Shown here: piece after piece, positions 8,132-16,437 of the stretch | How the letters are laid out: each line of letters starts with the position of its first letter | Position numbering within the stretch: the stretch's first letter is position 1 | NCBI GenBank assembly: GCA_001404055.1 | Contig: CXTY01000013.1 | Location: 1-64,000 of the forward strand | Origin: Roseibium album | GTDB lineage: Bacteria; Pseudomonadota; Alphaproteobacteria; Rhizobiales; Stappiaceae | Direction: 5' to 3' | DNA: 64,000 bases | Position numbers and translations under genes: made by a program | Notes under the pieces: model-generated | What the model saw: the letters and a program-made list of their open reading frames with translations, nothing else | The model's database searches: none | What the model was told of the DNA's origin: nothing

Positions 8132-9907
8132 TTAAACGAGGGACTTGCCTTCGGCGCTGATCGCATTTGCGATCGCTTCGTCATTGGCTTCATCCGGCAG
8201 TAGCATTTCATTGTGGGCCTTGCCTGACGGGATCATCGGGAAACAATTGGCAAGGTTGGCCACCCGGCAATCGAACAGAACCGGCTTGTCGACCGCGATC
8301 ATTTCCTCGATTGCACCGTCCAGATCACCCGGCTTTTCCACCCGGAAGCCGACACCGCCATAAGCTTCTGCCAATTTGACGAAGTCCGGCAGACTGTCGG
8401 TGTAGGTATGCGAGAGGCGGTTGCCATGCAGCAATTGCTGCCACTGGCGAACCATGCCCATGTACTGGTTGTTCAAGATGAACACCTTGACCGGAAGGCC
8501 GAACTGAACGGCCGTCGACATCTCCTGTATGTTCATCAGGATGGACGCATCACCGGCGATATCGACACAAAGCGCATCCCGGTGGGCAACCTGTGCGCCG
8601 ATTGCCGCTGGCAGGCCATACCCCATGGTTCCCAGGCCGCCAGAGGTGAGCCAGCGATTGGGTTCCTCAAAGCCGTAGAACTGCGCTGCCCACATCTGAT
8701 GCTGACCGACTTCAGTGGAAATGAAGGTCTTGCGATGTTTCGTCAGTTCGTAAAGACGTTGAATTGCATGTTGCGGCATGATGACGTCGTTGTTTGGCTT
8801 ATACGCCAGCGAGTTTCTTGCCCGCCATTTTTCGATCTGGCCCCACCAGCTCTTCATTGCAGCCTTATCGACCTTCGTCGACGAAGAACGCCAGATGCGG
8901 ACCAGATCTTCCAGAACGTGACCGACATCGCCGATGATCGGCAGGTCGACGTTGACCGTCTTGTTGATGGAAGACGGGTCGATGTCGATGTGGATTTTCT
9001 TGGAATTCGGCGCAAATGCGTCGGTACGTCCGGTGATCCGGTCGTCAAAGCGTGCACCGATACAGACCATGACATCACAATCGTGCATGGTCATGTTGGC
9101 CTCATAGGTGCCATGCATGCCCAGCATGCCTAGCCAGTTTTCACCTGATGCGGGATAGGCGCCCAGTCCCATCAGGGTCGAGGTGATCGGGAAGCCGGTC
9201 AGCGAGGCCAGCTCACGCAGCAACTGGCAGGCCTGAGGGCCGGAGTTGATGACGCCGCCACCTGTATAAAGAATAGGCTTCTTGGCGTTGGCCATCATCT
9301 CAACAGCTTGACGGATCCCTGCAGCATCGCCCTTGACCTGCGGGCGGTAGCTCTTGTGAGCCGCCGCCGGATTGGGTGTCGGGCCCTGATAGGTTCCGGT
9401 TGCAAACTGAACATCTTTCGGAATGTCGACAACAACCGGGCCCGGACGGCCTGACGTTGCAACATAAAATGCCTCATGCAGGATTCGTGAGACGTCGTCG
9501 ACATCGCGCACCAACCAGTTGTGCTTGGTGCAGGGACGGGTAATGCCAACCGTGTCGCACTCCTGGAAGGCGTCATTGCCGATGAGATGTGTCGGCACCT
9601 GGCCGGTAATGCAGACGAGCGGAATGGAATCCAGCATCGCATCGGTCAGCGCGGTCACCATATTGGTGGCACCGGGGCCTGATGTCACGAGTGCAACACC
9701 CGGCTTGCCGGTGGAGCGGGCATAGCCTTCGGCTGCATGGCCGGCGCCCTGTTCGTGGCGCACGAGGATGTGCTCCAGCCCTTCCTGCTGAATGATCTCG
9801 TCATAGATGGGAAGTACAGCACCGCCCGGGTAGCCGAAGATGGTATCAACTCCCTGGTCTTTCAGCGCCTGGATGACCATTTCGGCGCCGGTCATTTCCC
9901 GTGTCAT
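8132..9907 (-). CDS. ilvB: Acetolactate synthase catalytic subunit
   Basis: ThDP- and FAD-dependent enzyme condensing two pyruvates, or pyruvate with 2-ketobutyrate, at the first committed step of valine/leucine and isoleucine synthesis. The ThDP-activating Glu is in RHEQGAGHAAEGYARS, the FAD/central domain follows, and the ThDP/Mg motif appears as GDASILMN followed by NNQYMGMV. I chose the ATG at 9907 (MTREMTGAEM) because GGAAAGAG precedes it; the longer frame to 9949 adds 14 residues with no ribosome site. The protein is 591 residues, normal for the family. ilvB/ilvI naming is ambiguous in this class. Confidence 0.95.
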   Translation of the reverse strand: MTREMTGAEMVIQALKDQGVDTIFGYPGGAVLPIYDEIIQQEGLEHILVRHEQGAGHAAEGYARSTGKPGVALVTSGPGATNMVTALTDAMLDSIPLVCITGQVPTHLIGNDAFQECDTVGITRPCTKHNWLVRDVDDVSRILHEAFYVATSGRPGPVVVDIPKDVQFATGTYQGPTPNPAAAHKSYRPQVKGDAAGIRQAVEMMANAKKPILYTGGGVINSGPQACQLLRELASLTGFPITSTLMGLGAYPASGENWLGMLGMHGTYEANMTMHDCDVMVCIGARFDDRITGRTDAFAPNSKKIHIDIDPSSINKTVNVDLPIIGDVGHVLEDLVRIWRSSSTKVDKAAMKSWWGQIEKWRARNSLAYKPNNDVIMPQHAIQRLYELTKHRKTFISTEVGQHQMWAAQFYGFEEPNRWLTSGGLGTMGYGLPAAIGAQVAHRDALCVDIAGDASILMNIQEMSTAVQFGLPVKVFILNNQYMGMVRQWQQLLHGNRLSHTYTDSLPDFVKLAEAYGGVGFRVEKPGDLDGAIEEMIAVDKPVLFDCRVANLANCFPMIPSGKAHNEMLLPDEANDEAIANAISAEGKSLV

Positions 9908-10036
9908 TCTCTTTCCGTCCTTGCATTGCTCGCCTGATTGTTCAGGCAATGGCTCTTAAATTCTATTCTTCCGTCATAAGACATGCGGCGTCAAAGATCC
10001 GGTGAGGTGAGGGTGCACATTTTCAGGAGGCAGGTA

Positions 10037-10112
10037 CAAAAAAAGGCCCCTTCGGGAGCCTTGGTCGCGCGCCATCCTGTCCGAACGGGGTTATCCCGCA
10101 AGGAGGGCGCGC
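10037..10112 (-). promoter_or_regulatory. Attenuator of the ilvBH operon: alternative stem and terminator
   Basis: On the minus strand the leader peptide gene is followed by complementary segments GCGCGCC (10112-10106) and GGCGCGC (10073-10067). These can pair with each other while the ribosome is absent or stalled. They are followed by a terminator, AAGGC-T-CCC-GAA-GGG-GCCTT with seven T residues (about 10062-10038). The order leader peptide, alternative stem, terminator, ilv gene matches the known attenuation layout of proteobacterial branched-chain operons. The alternative pairings are read by eye, not folded by software. Confidence 0.8.
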
Positions 10113-10147
10113 TTTCCTACCACTACTAGAATGAGCGACATCATCAT
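10091..10147 (-). CDS. Branched-chain leader peptide of the ilvBH attenuator
   Basis: An 18-codon frame, MMMSLILVVVGKRALLAG, with a run of regulatory codons Leu-Ile-Leu-Val-Val-Val, and two more Leu codons further on. AAGGA lies upstream at suitable spacing; any of the three Met codons could start it. It sits in front of the attenuator stems before ilvB. Scarcity of charged Leu, Ile or Val tRNA would stall the ribosome on the codon run and favour the antiterminated structure. It is too short for routine gene calling. Confidence 0.8.
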   Translation of the reverse strand: MMMSLILVVVGKRALLAG

Positions 10148-10551
10148 GTCGTCCCGGTCCTTTGATGCTGCAGGCCTGAATGACCCATTTGGATATACGC
10201 TGCGAAAATTTCGCCCAACGATGTCCGGCGCTGATTTCGCAACAACTTCAGACAGATTGGCTCAAGCCCGTCATATCCACCCGGTCTTGATGCGCCGCAC
10301 ACTAGTCAGGCGGATTTGGCCGGTCAAGTCCAAATTTCGATTATTGCGCGAAAGTTGCACAATGTTTCTGAAAATTTCCTGAGCGCGGTATCCATAGCCG
10401 AGCTTCCGTGTGAAGTCAGCGTGCCCGGGACCTGCGATAAACGCATAGCGGGATTGATGAAAAGCGTCATGAAAGGGATTGCTTCGCTGATACGCGCCCT
10501 ATATACACCGCAGTTCGACGCGACATCCTTTTTGGATGGCCGCTCGCAGAT
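10148..10551. other. Intergenic region with divergent promoters for ilvBH and tRNA-Lys
   Basis: I see no coding sequence here. On the plus side, TTGCTT (10479-10484) and TATATA (10500-10505), spaced 15 bases, form a possible promoter about 46 bases before the tRNA. The ilv promoter must lie on the minus strand to the right of 10147, but I could not assign it. Confidence 0.4.
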
Positions 10552-10627
<76 letters not shown>

Positions 10628-10918
10628 TAACTATCTCATTGGAAAAATGCGCAGTTTTTGCGCCGTGAAATGATCATGAACATTTGAACACTTACAAATA
10701 CCGTACGAATTCGTAAGCCTTGTTCTGTCTGAAAATGAGACTTCGTCGAGAGCTTTACTGGTGTCTGTGAGACGCTGTTCAACAAGGCTGGAATTGAGCA
10801 GGATACCCTGCAGCAACTCCAGCCAATGTTTGGCTCGCTGGCGGCGGCCGGCGCACGTATCATGGTCATCACAGCCTGGGCCCATTTTTTACCGGTCCGC
10901 GGCCTATTGAATTGCGGT
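10628..10918. other. Gap after tRNA-Lys with possible coding remnant
   Basis: No complete gene is seen. Plus-strand bases around 10735-10910 read as an open, compositionally protein-like stretch (ETLFNKAGIEQDTLQQLQPM, then AAGARIMVITAWAHF) with a stop just upstream and no start of its own. It could be the relic of a lost gene. I do not recognise it. Confidence 0.3.
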
Positions 10919-12271
10919 TTAGCTCATGGCAGCTGCATCAAAAATCCTAAGCGCAGTTTGCCGATCCAGGCGTGTGTTGCGTCCACCAGCGGGTGCTTCG
11001 CTAAGTTCCGTCGCGAAAAAATGGATCTGGAAATACCGAACCGCCCGCATGGCTTCAGCGGTGAGCGTTTTCCCGGGGCCACGTCGTCCTACCCAATATC
11101 CAATTCTGTTCAAATCTGTCAGAATTTCCAGAATTGGCTGTCCGGTAATATCCGCCATCGGATTGCCGCCGTAGATTGATCTACGATCATTATCACCCTG
11201 GCGTAATTCCGGATCGGTTGGCAAGCCTTTGAAGACGCCGCCATACAGACCGTCACCCAGCGCACCAGGTCCAGCTGCAATTAAACTACGCGCTGTCCGA
11301 TAGCCGCGACCTGGTCCTGGAGGGCCGAAACCCTCACGCCCCAGTCGCGGCCAATCGAACTTAAACCCGGGATCAAAATCACGAATGTTCATATCAACGG
11401 CCAAATCAGAGTGACCAATCACCCGTTTCGGGTCGATACCATGTGTGTCGACCAAACGCTGAAGCAACCAAAGCAGCGACTTGTACTGCGCCTCCGTAAA
11501 GTCAGCGTCGGCTTCGCTCGGTTTTACGTTTTCGAGTTCGATCCCGACTGACCGACTGTTGATGTCCCGGTCTCCCGCCCAGTACGGATTTCCTGAATGT
11601 CCACTCCCGCCAGCGTGACCGCCCTGAACAGTATCAGCCAGGAATTTGATAATCTGACCATCGTCTTTCAAAATCAGGTAATGAGCTCCGGCCCTGCTGG
11701 AAATCTTGCGGACGGCGCCATAAGGGTCCGAGCCGGATGTGAGGTGGACGACGATCAGGTCCGTTGTGTTTTTCACTCTGCGGCGGCCTGTGTGGTTGGT
11801 TATCCAGACTGGCTGAAGAACGACATTGATACCGTTGTGGCGGACTTCCCAGGCCTCGCCATCAGCTTTGGAATTTGTTGATTCAACCGCGCTGGCAATA
11901 TGTGTTCGGCCGGGATTGCCATCAATCTTGATTTTGAGGTCAAGGGCCCTGTAGACCCTTCCAGCTCCTGCAGGGAAGGGTCGTGAGAGATTTGGGCCGA
12001 CAGCAGCTGAACTCCAATTTTCTGGTAGAATGCGCAGCAGGAAATTGCCGTTCTCATGAGGCAGGGTTAAAGTAACTTTACCCCGTCTGTTGGTTTGGCC
12101 AACCGCATTTGTCCTGCGTAATCCGCTAAAAGGTACACGAGCCTCTGCGTCATCAAGTTTGTAAAGGAAGACGTCTGCAGACTCTACGGGATCGTCAAAA
12201 TGATGACGACCGGCTCTCAACCGGTGTCTATTGATGCTGTAGCGATTGTCAATTCTGATCGTTGCCCGCAT
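10919..12271 (-). CDS. N-acetylmuramoyl-L-alanine amidase (Amidase_2/PGRP-type)
   Basis: A 450-residue protein that would cut the amide bond between muramic acid and L-alanine in peptidoglycan. The central Amidase_2 domain begins DLIVVHLTSGSDPYGAVRK, continues with AHYLILKDDGQIIKFLAD and HAGGSGHSG, then VGIELEN, and ends in RVIGHSDLA...DFDPGFKFDWPRL, which supplies the zinc-binding His and Asp/Trp positions. An N-terminal ~150-residue region is beta-rich and resembles a carboxypeptidase-regulatory or Ig-like fold. The C-terminal ~90 residues (PILEILTDLNRIGYWVG, then AVRYFQIHFF) look like a peptidoglycan-binding domain. GGAG lies 7 bases before the start. No signal peptide is visible, so it may be exported by another route, act in a toxin or phage-like setting, or act in recycling. 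Confidence 0.75.
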   Translation of the reverse strand: MRATIRIDNRYSINRHRLRAGRHHFDDPVESADVFLYKLDDAEARVPFSGLRRTNAVGQTNRRGKVTLTLPHENGNFLLRILPENWSSAAVGPNLSRPFPAGAGRVYRALDLKIKIDGNPGRTHIASAVESTNSKADGEAWEVRHNGINVVLQPVWITNHTGRRRVKNTTDLIVVHLTSGSDPYGAVRKISSRAGAHYLILKDDGQIIKFLADTVQGGHAGGSGHSGNPYWAGDRDINSRSVGIELENVKPSEADADFTEAQYKSLLWLLQRLVDTHGIDPKRVIGHSDLAVDMNIRDFDPGFKFDWPRLGREGFGPPGPGRGYRTARSLIAAGPGALGDGLYGGVFKGLPTDPELRQGDNDRRSIYGGNPMADITGQPILEILTDLNRIGYWVGRRGPGKTLTAEAMRAVRYFQIHFFATELSEAPAGGRNTRLDRQTALRIFDAAAMS

Positions 12272-12367
12272 TCGTCCACTCCATAAGTGAAGAAACGTAT
12301 GTGAATTTCAGTCGAAAATGAGAATACCCGCAAACGCTAGATTTAATAGTTGTGAAAAATCTACTGC

Positions 12368-12639
12368 TCTAGGGTCAGGACCCGCTAATTTGGATGAAAT
12401 GGTAGGAATGAATTTGTTCGGATACGAGGCGCAAAACTGTAGGAAACCGCATGGTTTTCAAAGATTTGCAACGACGTTGCTGAGCAAATTCACCCTATCC
12501 CAAAGGGACGCATAAACGGCTTCGATCTGCTGCGTCAAACCGCTCACCCGGGCAGAAAGCCCGCTTATCGCGCTTTTCCTTGCAGCTCATTGCCGTTTGT
12601 TGCGCCATTTCAATCAAATTAATGGGTCCTGACCCTAGA
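12368..12639. mobile_element. Miniature inverted-repeat element (IS5-like ends), about 270 bp
   Basis: The ends 12370-12402 and 12605-12637 are inverted copies matching at 29 of 33 positions, beginning TAGGGTCAGGACCC and continuing with TAATTTG and TGAAATGG blocks. Both ends are flanked by CTAG-type sequence, which fits the target preference of the IS5 subgroup. The interior has no transposase. It is best read as a non-autonomous derivative mobilised by a related IS elsewhere in the genome. Confidence 0.75.
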
Positions 12640-12897
12640 AGCCCAGCCTGCAGGAAAATACCTTATCTCAAAAGCAGAACCACTGGATTGGCATGAGATC
12701 CAGTGGAGGTAATTTTCAGTTTGCATGAAGCGAATTCGTTAGAACCATACCCGGCGGTGCGACGCCTGGTCGTTTGTCAAAACCGTTTTTTCTAGGCAAG
12801 TTCAAACTTCATATAGCTGGCATTCGCGGTGAGGGCTTTCAAACAAAGCAGTAATTGGGTAGGTGGTCTTCAGTGTCGGAATCAAAGGGATGCAAAT
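12640..12897. other. Upstream region of fbp, no other gene seen
   Basis: Contains no supported coding frame. Between the miniature element and the fbp start there must be an fbp promoter, but no clear -35/-10 pair stands out. Confidence 0.4.
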
Positions 12898-13911
12898 ATG
12901 ACTGAGGCTCGCCAAACGCTGCGACAGTTCCTTCTTCAGGAGCGTAAGAAGAACGGCATCAGCCAGGACATGATGCTCCTGATCGAGGACATTGCAACGT
13001 CTTGCCGTATCATCGCACATCAAATCCGAAACGGACCGTTTCTCGATATTCTTGGGGCAACCGAAACGTCGAACGTACAAGGTGAAACCCAGAAGCAACT
13101 AGACGTCATCGCCAATGACGTGTTCCTGAGCCACTGCTCGAATTGTGGCCGAGTTGCCGCCCTTGTGTCTGAAGAAATCGATGATGTCATCTGGTTGAAA
13201 GACGCGCCGGAGAAGGGCGATTATCTTGTTTATTTCGATCCCCTTGATGGGTCTTCAAACCTGAACGTCAATCTTTCGGTTGGCTCGATCTTTTCCGTTG
13301 TCGAGCTTGAAGAGGATCTGGCAACCCTGAGCAACGATGCAGTGCTCATCAAAGGGGCCAAGCAAGTCTGCGCCGGGTACTCACTTTATGGTCCTTCGAC
13401 ATCACTCGTCCTGTCAACCGGGAACGGCGTCAACGGGTTTACACACAAGATCGGGTCAGGCGAGTTTCTTTTGACGTTTGCCGACATGAAGCTACCAGAG
13501 GAGACCGAAGAATTTGCAATCAACACGTCGCGTTATCGCCATTGGACACCGCCGATCCGACGCTATGTCGATGAATGTCTCGACGGCGAAACCGGTGTTC
13601 GCAAAAAGCCGTTCAACATGCGCTGGACGGCTTCGATGGTGGCAGAGGTTCACCGAATTCTGACCCGAGGTGGCGTCTTTCTTTATCCAAAGGACGCCGC
13701 CAATGCGCATATGGGCGGTAAGCTGCGTCTGCTTTATGAGGCCAACCCGATGGGCTTCATCGTGGAACAGGCCGGAGGATGCGCCACAACCGGGAAAGAG
13801 CGCATTTTGGACGTTCAGCCAACAGGTCATCATCAACGGGTTTCGGTCATTCTGGGCTGCAAATCCGAGGTCGAACTGATCGAATCCTATCACAAAGAAG
13901 AAAGCACCTAA
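12898..13911 (+). CDS. fbp: Class I fructose-1,6-bisphosphatase
   Basis: Removes the 1-phosphate of fructose 1,6-bisphosphate, the irreversible gluconeogenic step; cytoplasmic and Mg2+-dependent. At 337 residues it matches bacterial class I enzymes. The metal and substrate motif is YFDPLDGSSNLNVNLSVGSIF at about residues 110-130, with Glu residues in VSEEID upstream; NMRWTASMVAEVHR and YEANPMGFIVEQAGG complete the sugar-phosphate site. I chose the ATG at 12898 (MTEARQTLRQF), preceded by AAAGGGAT, rather than the in-frame ATG at 12829. It stands alone. Confidence 0.95.
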   Translation: MTEARQTLRQFLLQERKKNGISQDMMLLIEDIATSCRIIAHQIRNGPFLDILGATETSNVQGETQKQLDVIANDVFLSHCSNCGRVAALVSEEIDDVIWLKDAPEKGDYLVYFDPLDGSSNLNVNLSVGSIFSVVELEEDLATLSNDAVLIKGAKQVCAGYSLYGPSTSLVLSTGNGVNGFTHKIGSGEFLLTFADMKLPEETEEFAINTSRYRHWTPPIRRYVDECLDGETGVRKKPFNMRWTASMVAEVHRILTRGGVFLYPKDAANAHMGGKLRLLYEANPMGFIVEQAGGCATTGKERILDVQPTGHHQRVSVILGCKSEVELIESYHKEEST

Positions 13912-14186
13912 GCTGGCTCATCAAAACGAGAATTCCCCGCTGGCTTAATGGCTTGTCCGTTGCGTTTCGTTCAAGCAGTGCGCTGAGCCCCACGCATTGT
14001 ACTTAACACAATTAACTAAATCTGCGTTTTTTGTTTAACCTTCCGGTCAATCTGCATACCGTAGCCTCTATGTCGTAATTACTGACAATTATCGTTCGGC
14101 CAGCGCGATTGGTTTTCCTCGAAATCAGATCGCGTCGGGAAGGTGCGTAATTGGGCAACGGTTTTCGGAAGCGGAACGGAAAGTCC
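13912..14186. other. Intergenic region, no gene seen
   Basis: A comparatively AT-rich stretch around 14005-14040 (TTAACACAATTAACTAA) may hold the promoter of the next gene. I see no coding frame, repeat or terminator. Confidence 0.4.
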
Positions 14187-14939
14187 ATGCAGAAACTGGA
14201 TTTTGAAATTGATATGCCGCAGCTTCGCCGTGCGTGGAGTGTAATAGATCAGCTGTTTTTAAGTCATGGACTGACTTTGCACCAAGGTTCCGATTTTGTT
14301 GCCATTGAAGACCTTGCCGAAGAGGCGAGGCTCATGCCGCTTGAAGGACATTTCACACCCGTCTTGAATACCTATACGCCGTCCCAGGCTTTCTGGTTGG
14401 GTCTGATCGACCCGGAAGGCTATCTGGTCGGCCGGGTCTGCGCACGATTCGACCGCATGGAATATCCAATGACGCTCACGGACTTCTGGCGTAAATATTT
14501 TCATCGCTGCTACCCCAACGCTGATGGCGGACAAGTCATGCTCGCAGACAAACAACCCCGTGTCGGGCGGCGGATTACGGGCGACGTCGCCTATCTCGGA
14601 GGGACTGAAGTTGCCGCCCATTGGCAGGGCGAGAAGCTGGGCGCGCTGCTAAACCAGATGGCGCAAATCGTTGCACTGGATCAATGGCGTGCAAGTTTCT
14701 TTTACGGCTGGGTCCAGGGCCACAATTTTATGGACGGCTTCTGGCGTGACTGCGGATTCACGAAGGCCCATTTCAACGGGATCAACTGGGATGCCCCTTT
14801 GCCGAAGACCTTGGACGCCAACTTGATATTTGTCGGAAATTCCGCCGATGATGTGTGCGACCTGATTGATCGAATTGTCGATGGGTCTCAAGCAGCTTTA
14901 TCAGGCAGAACACACGCTCATGACCTCCAGCGGTTCTGA
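14187..14939 (+). CDS. GNAT-like protein of unknown substrate
   Basis: A 250-residue protein whose middle and end look like a GNAT acyltransferase fold: a beta bulge before HWQGEKLGALLNQMAQIV (like the acetyl-CoA pyrophosphate loop and helix) and FWRDCGFTKA (like the terminal 'YxxxGF' segment). The N-terminal ~100 residues (LRRAWSVIDQLFLSHGLTL) do not match a family I can name. I chose the ATG at 14187 with GGAAAG before it; a TTG start at 14151 would add 12 residues. Its last 158 bases are antisense to the tail of the gene at 14782-15363. It could be a host-conserved enzyme or part of a functional pair with that unit. Confidence 0.6.
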   Translation: MQKLDFEIDMPQLRRAWSVIDQLFLSHGLTLHQGSDFVAIEDLAEEARLMPLEGHFTPVLNTYTPSQAFWLGLIDPEGYLVGRVCARFDRMEYPMTLTDFWRKYFHRCYPNADGGQVMLADKQPRVGRRITGDVAYLGGTEVAAHWQGEKLGALLNQMAQIVALDQWRASFFYGWVQGHNFMDGFWRDCGFTKAHFNGINWDAPLPKTLDANLIFVGNSADDVCDLIDRIVDGSQAALSGRTHAHDLQRF

Positions 14940-15363
14940 ACTTGAGCAGCAGGCGCTGTAAGGTCATGTCCGGAACGTTGTCACCCAATCTTCGCCCGGT
15001 ACGCTGGAAGTCGAACCAGGGTTCGCCCGAAAACGCCACGGGGTAGGCGTCGGCGACACTCTCGCGATATTCTTCGGGAAGGAAACTTGTTGGCGGATTA
15101 ACGCTCCGGTTCTCGAGTGCATCTGGGAAAAATCGACGGAAGGTCGACTTATGACCTGCAAATGTGACCTGGGGAACATCCCCTGGATCAGCGTGCGCTT
15201 CTGTCATCAACAGGTAAGGCGACAAGCGGCTTAGCGGTGAGTTCCGATCAATAATTCCTTTGTTCTCACGCCATGTCCTGAACAGGAACTGCTCCATATC
15301 GCCGGCCAGTCCGTTTTCGACGTTGGCAAGCGACAGGGGCTCAGCAAAGGCGGATTTGCCCAT
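14782..15363 (-). CDS. PAS-like protein, third gene of the XRE unit, antisense tail
   Basis: A 193-residue frame. The region from about 45 to 155 (YLLMTEAHADPGDVPQVTFA then PWFDFQRTGRRLGDNVPDM and ERVFCLIKLLE) resembles the PAS_5-type sensor fold common in alphaproteobacteria. This is my impression, not a confirmed match. GGAGG lies 5 bases before the ATG at 15363. The last ~37 residues are rich in His/Arg/Gln and lie antisense to the GNAT-like gene, so the true domain probably ends near ERVFCLIKLLE and the tail is read-through. It overlaps the upstream 87-residue gene by 23 bases. Confidence 0.55.
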   Translation of the reverse strand: MGKSAFAEPLSLANVENGLAGDMEQFLFRTWRENKGIIDRNSPLSRLSPYLLMTEAHADPGDVPQVTFAGHKSTFRRFFPDALENRSVNPPTSFLPEEYRESVADAYPVAFSGEPWFDFQRTGRRLGDNVPDMTLQRLLLKFRTAGGHERVFCLIKLLETHRQFDQSGRTHHRRNFRQISSWRPRSSAKGHPS

Positions 15364-15604
15364 CGGCGCCTCCAAACATTTCTGACGACGGCAAATAACC
15401 CTTCTGAATGGCTTCGGCGAAAATATCAGGACGCGCTGCCTGGGCGAGGTCTGCGCGCTCTTCGTCCGTCAGGTCACTGGTCTGGTTGTGATCGAACATA
15501 TCAAAACAGTAGAAGTCGAGCAGGTACAGACAATCGTAATCTGCGGCGATCTTCCAAAGATCGAGAAATTCAAGCTGCTCTGAGGTGAAATCGATTTTAC
15601 TCAT
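15341..15604 (-). CDS. Small acidic protein of unknown function
   Basis: An 87-residue protein, acidic and rich in Asp, Tyr and Phe (DYDCLYLLDFYCFDMFDH), with no signal peptide and no family I recognise. Its ATG overlaps the stop of the XRE gene (ATGA, 15601-15604) and its own end overlaps the next start, so all three are translationally coupled. Coupling supports that it is a real gene acting with the regulator and the PAS-like protein. Confidence 0.6.
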   Translation of the reverse strand: MSKIDFTSEQLEFLDLWKIAADYDCLYLLDFYCFDMFDHNQTSDLTDEERADLAQAARPDIFAEAIQKGYLPSSEMFGGADGQIRLC

Positions 15605-16026
15605 TGCGCAGCCTCACTCATTGCAAGTGCAGTACTCGACATCAGCGTCTTGTAGACGTGAAACGTGTCTTCCAGGATCTGGAACTGATCCCTTCTATTC
15701 ATCTGTGCCAACTTCTCGTTTTCTGCAACAACATATGCATGCGCCTGATCAAACAAGGCCCGGTTGAATCCCGCTGATGACTCGGGCACCGGTTTTGCCG
15801 GCGCAGACGTTGCCTTCGTCAATTGCGGCAAGGGTACATCAAGGCGCTCGGCAAGCAACAAAAGCTGTGAAGCTTTCAGTTGCTGCTGTCCCCCTTTGAT
15901 CTTGGAGAGGGAAGACCTGGACATGTCGAGCATCGTTGCAATTTCGCTAACCTGACGGCCGCTTCCGGCGATAACATCCGAAACCCAGCTCGCCAAAATC
16001 TCGTCGTGATCAACCGATAGTGTCAT
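15601..16026 (-). CDS. XRE-family DNA-binding regulator
   Basis: A 141-residue protein with an N-terminal helix-turn-helix (about residues 24-70: VSEIATMLDMSRSSLSKIKG, then LKASQLLLLAERLDV). The rest (AHAYVVAENEKLAQMNRRDQF) is probably helical and may mediate dimerisation. A perfect 7+7 palindrome lies at 16072-16086, 46 bases before its start, a candidate site for self-control. It heads a three-gene unit with overlapping reading frames. Confidence 0.75.
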   Translation of the reverse strand: MTLSVDHDEILASWVSDVIAGSGRQVSEIATMLDMSRSSLSKIKGGQQQLKASQLLLLAERLDVPLPQLTKATSAPAKPVPESSAGFNRALFDQAHAYVVAENEKLAQMNRRDQFQILEDTFHVYKTLMSSTALAMSEAAQ

Positions 16027-16071
16027 TGTGCGCCTTGTTCGCTCTTAAGTTCGTTCGAATATAGAACGCGA

Positions 16072-16086
16072 TTTCCAATTTGGAAA
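16072..16086. promoter_or_regulatory. Palindrome TTTCCAA-T-TTGGAAA, candidate XRE operator
   Basis: Perfect 7-base arms with a one-base spacer, directly upstream of the XRE gene. GTTC/GAAC half sites also occur at 16049-16066. Assignment as operator rests on position only. Confidence 0.4.
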
Positions 16087-16437
16087 TTGTTTTTCGATTT
16101 CACGGTTAAAGGCTGTGTCGCGGTCAGATATACACAAGGACTCAGCATTCATTCCGTGAATGCGAATTGCTCACAAGCGGCCAATCAATGTCTTCTGCTC
16201 GAGAGAAGCAACTTTGCCGAGTGAATTACGTAAAGTCAACTATAAGTATTTGATAATTTAAAACCAGAATTGTCCAGAGTTAGTCGAATATTTATCGTAT
16301 GAATTTCAAGTTAGTCAAAAATTTTATTATTAACTAACTGTGTAATTACTGAAAAATTGCATTGGTGTTGCCTCCCAATATTCCTTGGTCTGAGGTATGG
16401 TGATTCCACTGTCCTTGACGGAAACGGTGGAGCAAAT
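16087..16437. other. AT-rich upstream region of the M10 protease gene
   Basis: The stretch 16210-16350 is far richer in A and T than the surroundings (for example TAAGTATTTGATAATTTAAAA). It holds no coding frame I can support. It probably contains the protease promoter, and its composition would suit silencing by nucleoid proteins, which is inference. Confidence 0.4.

Noticed and set aside
12318-12515. 65-residue frame over the miniature element
   Set aside because: Spans the inverted repeat end and has no protein signature; it is part of the transposable element.
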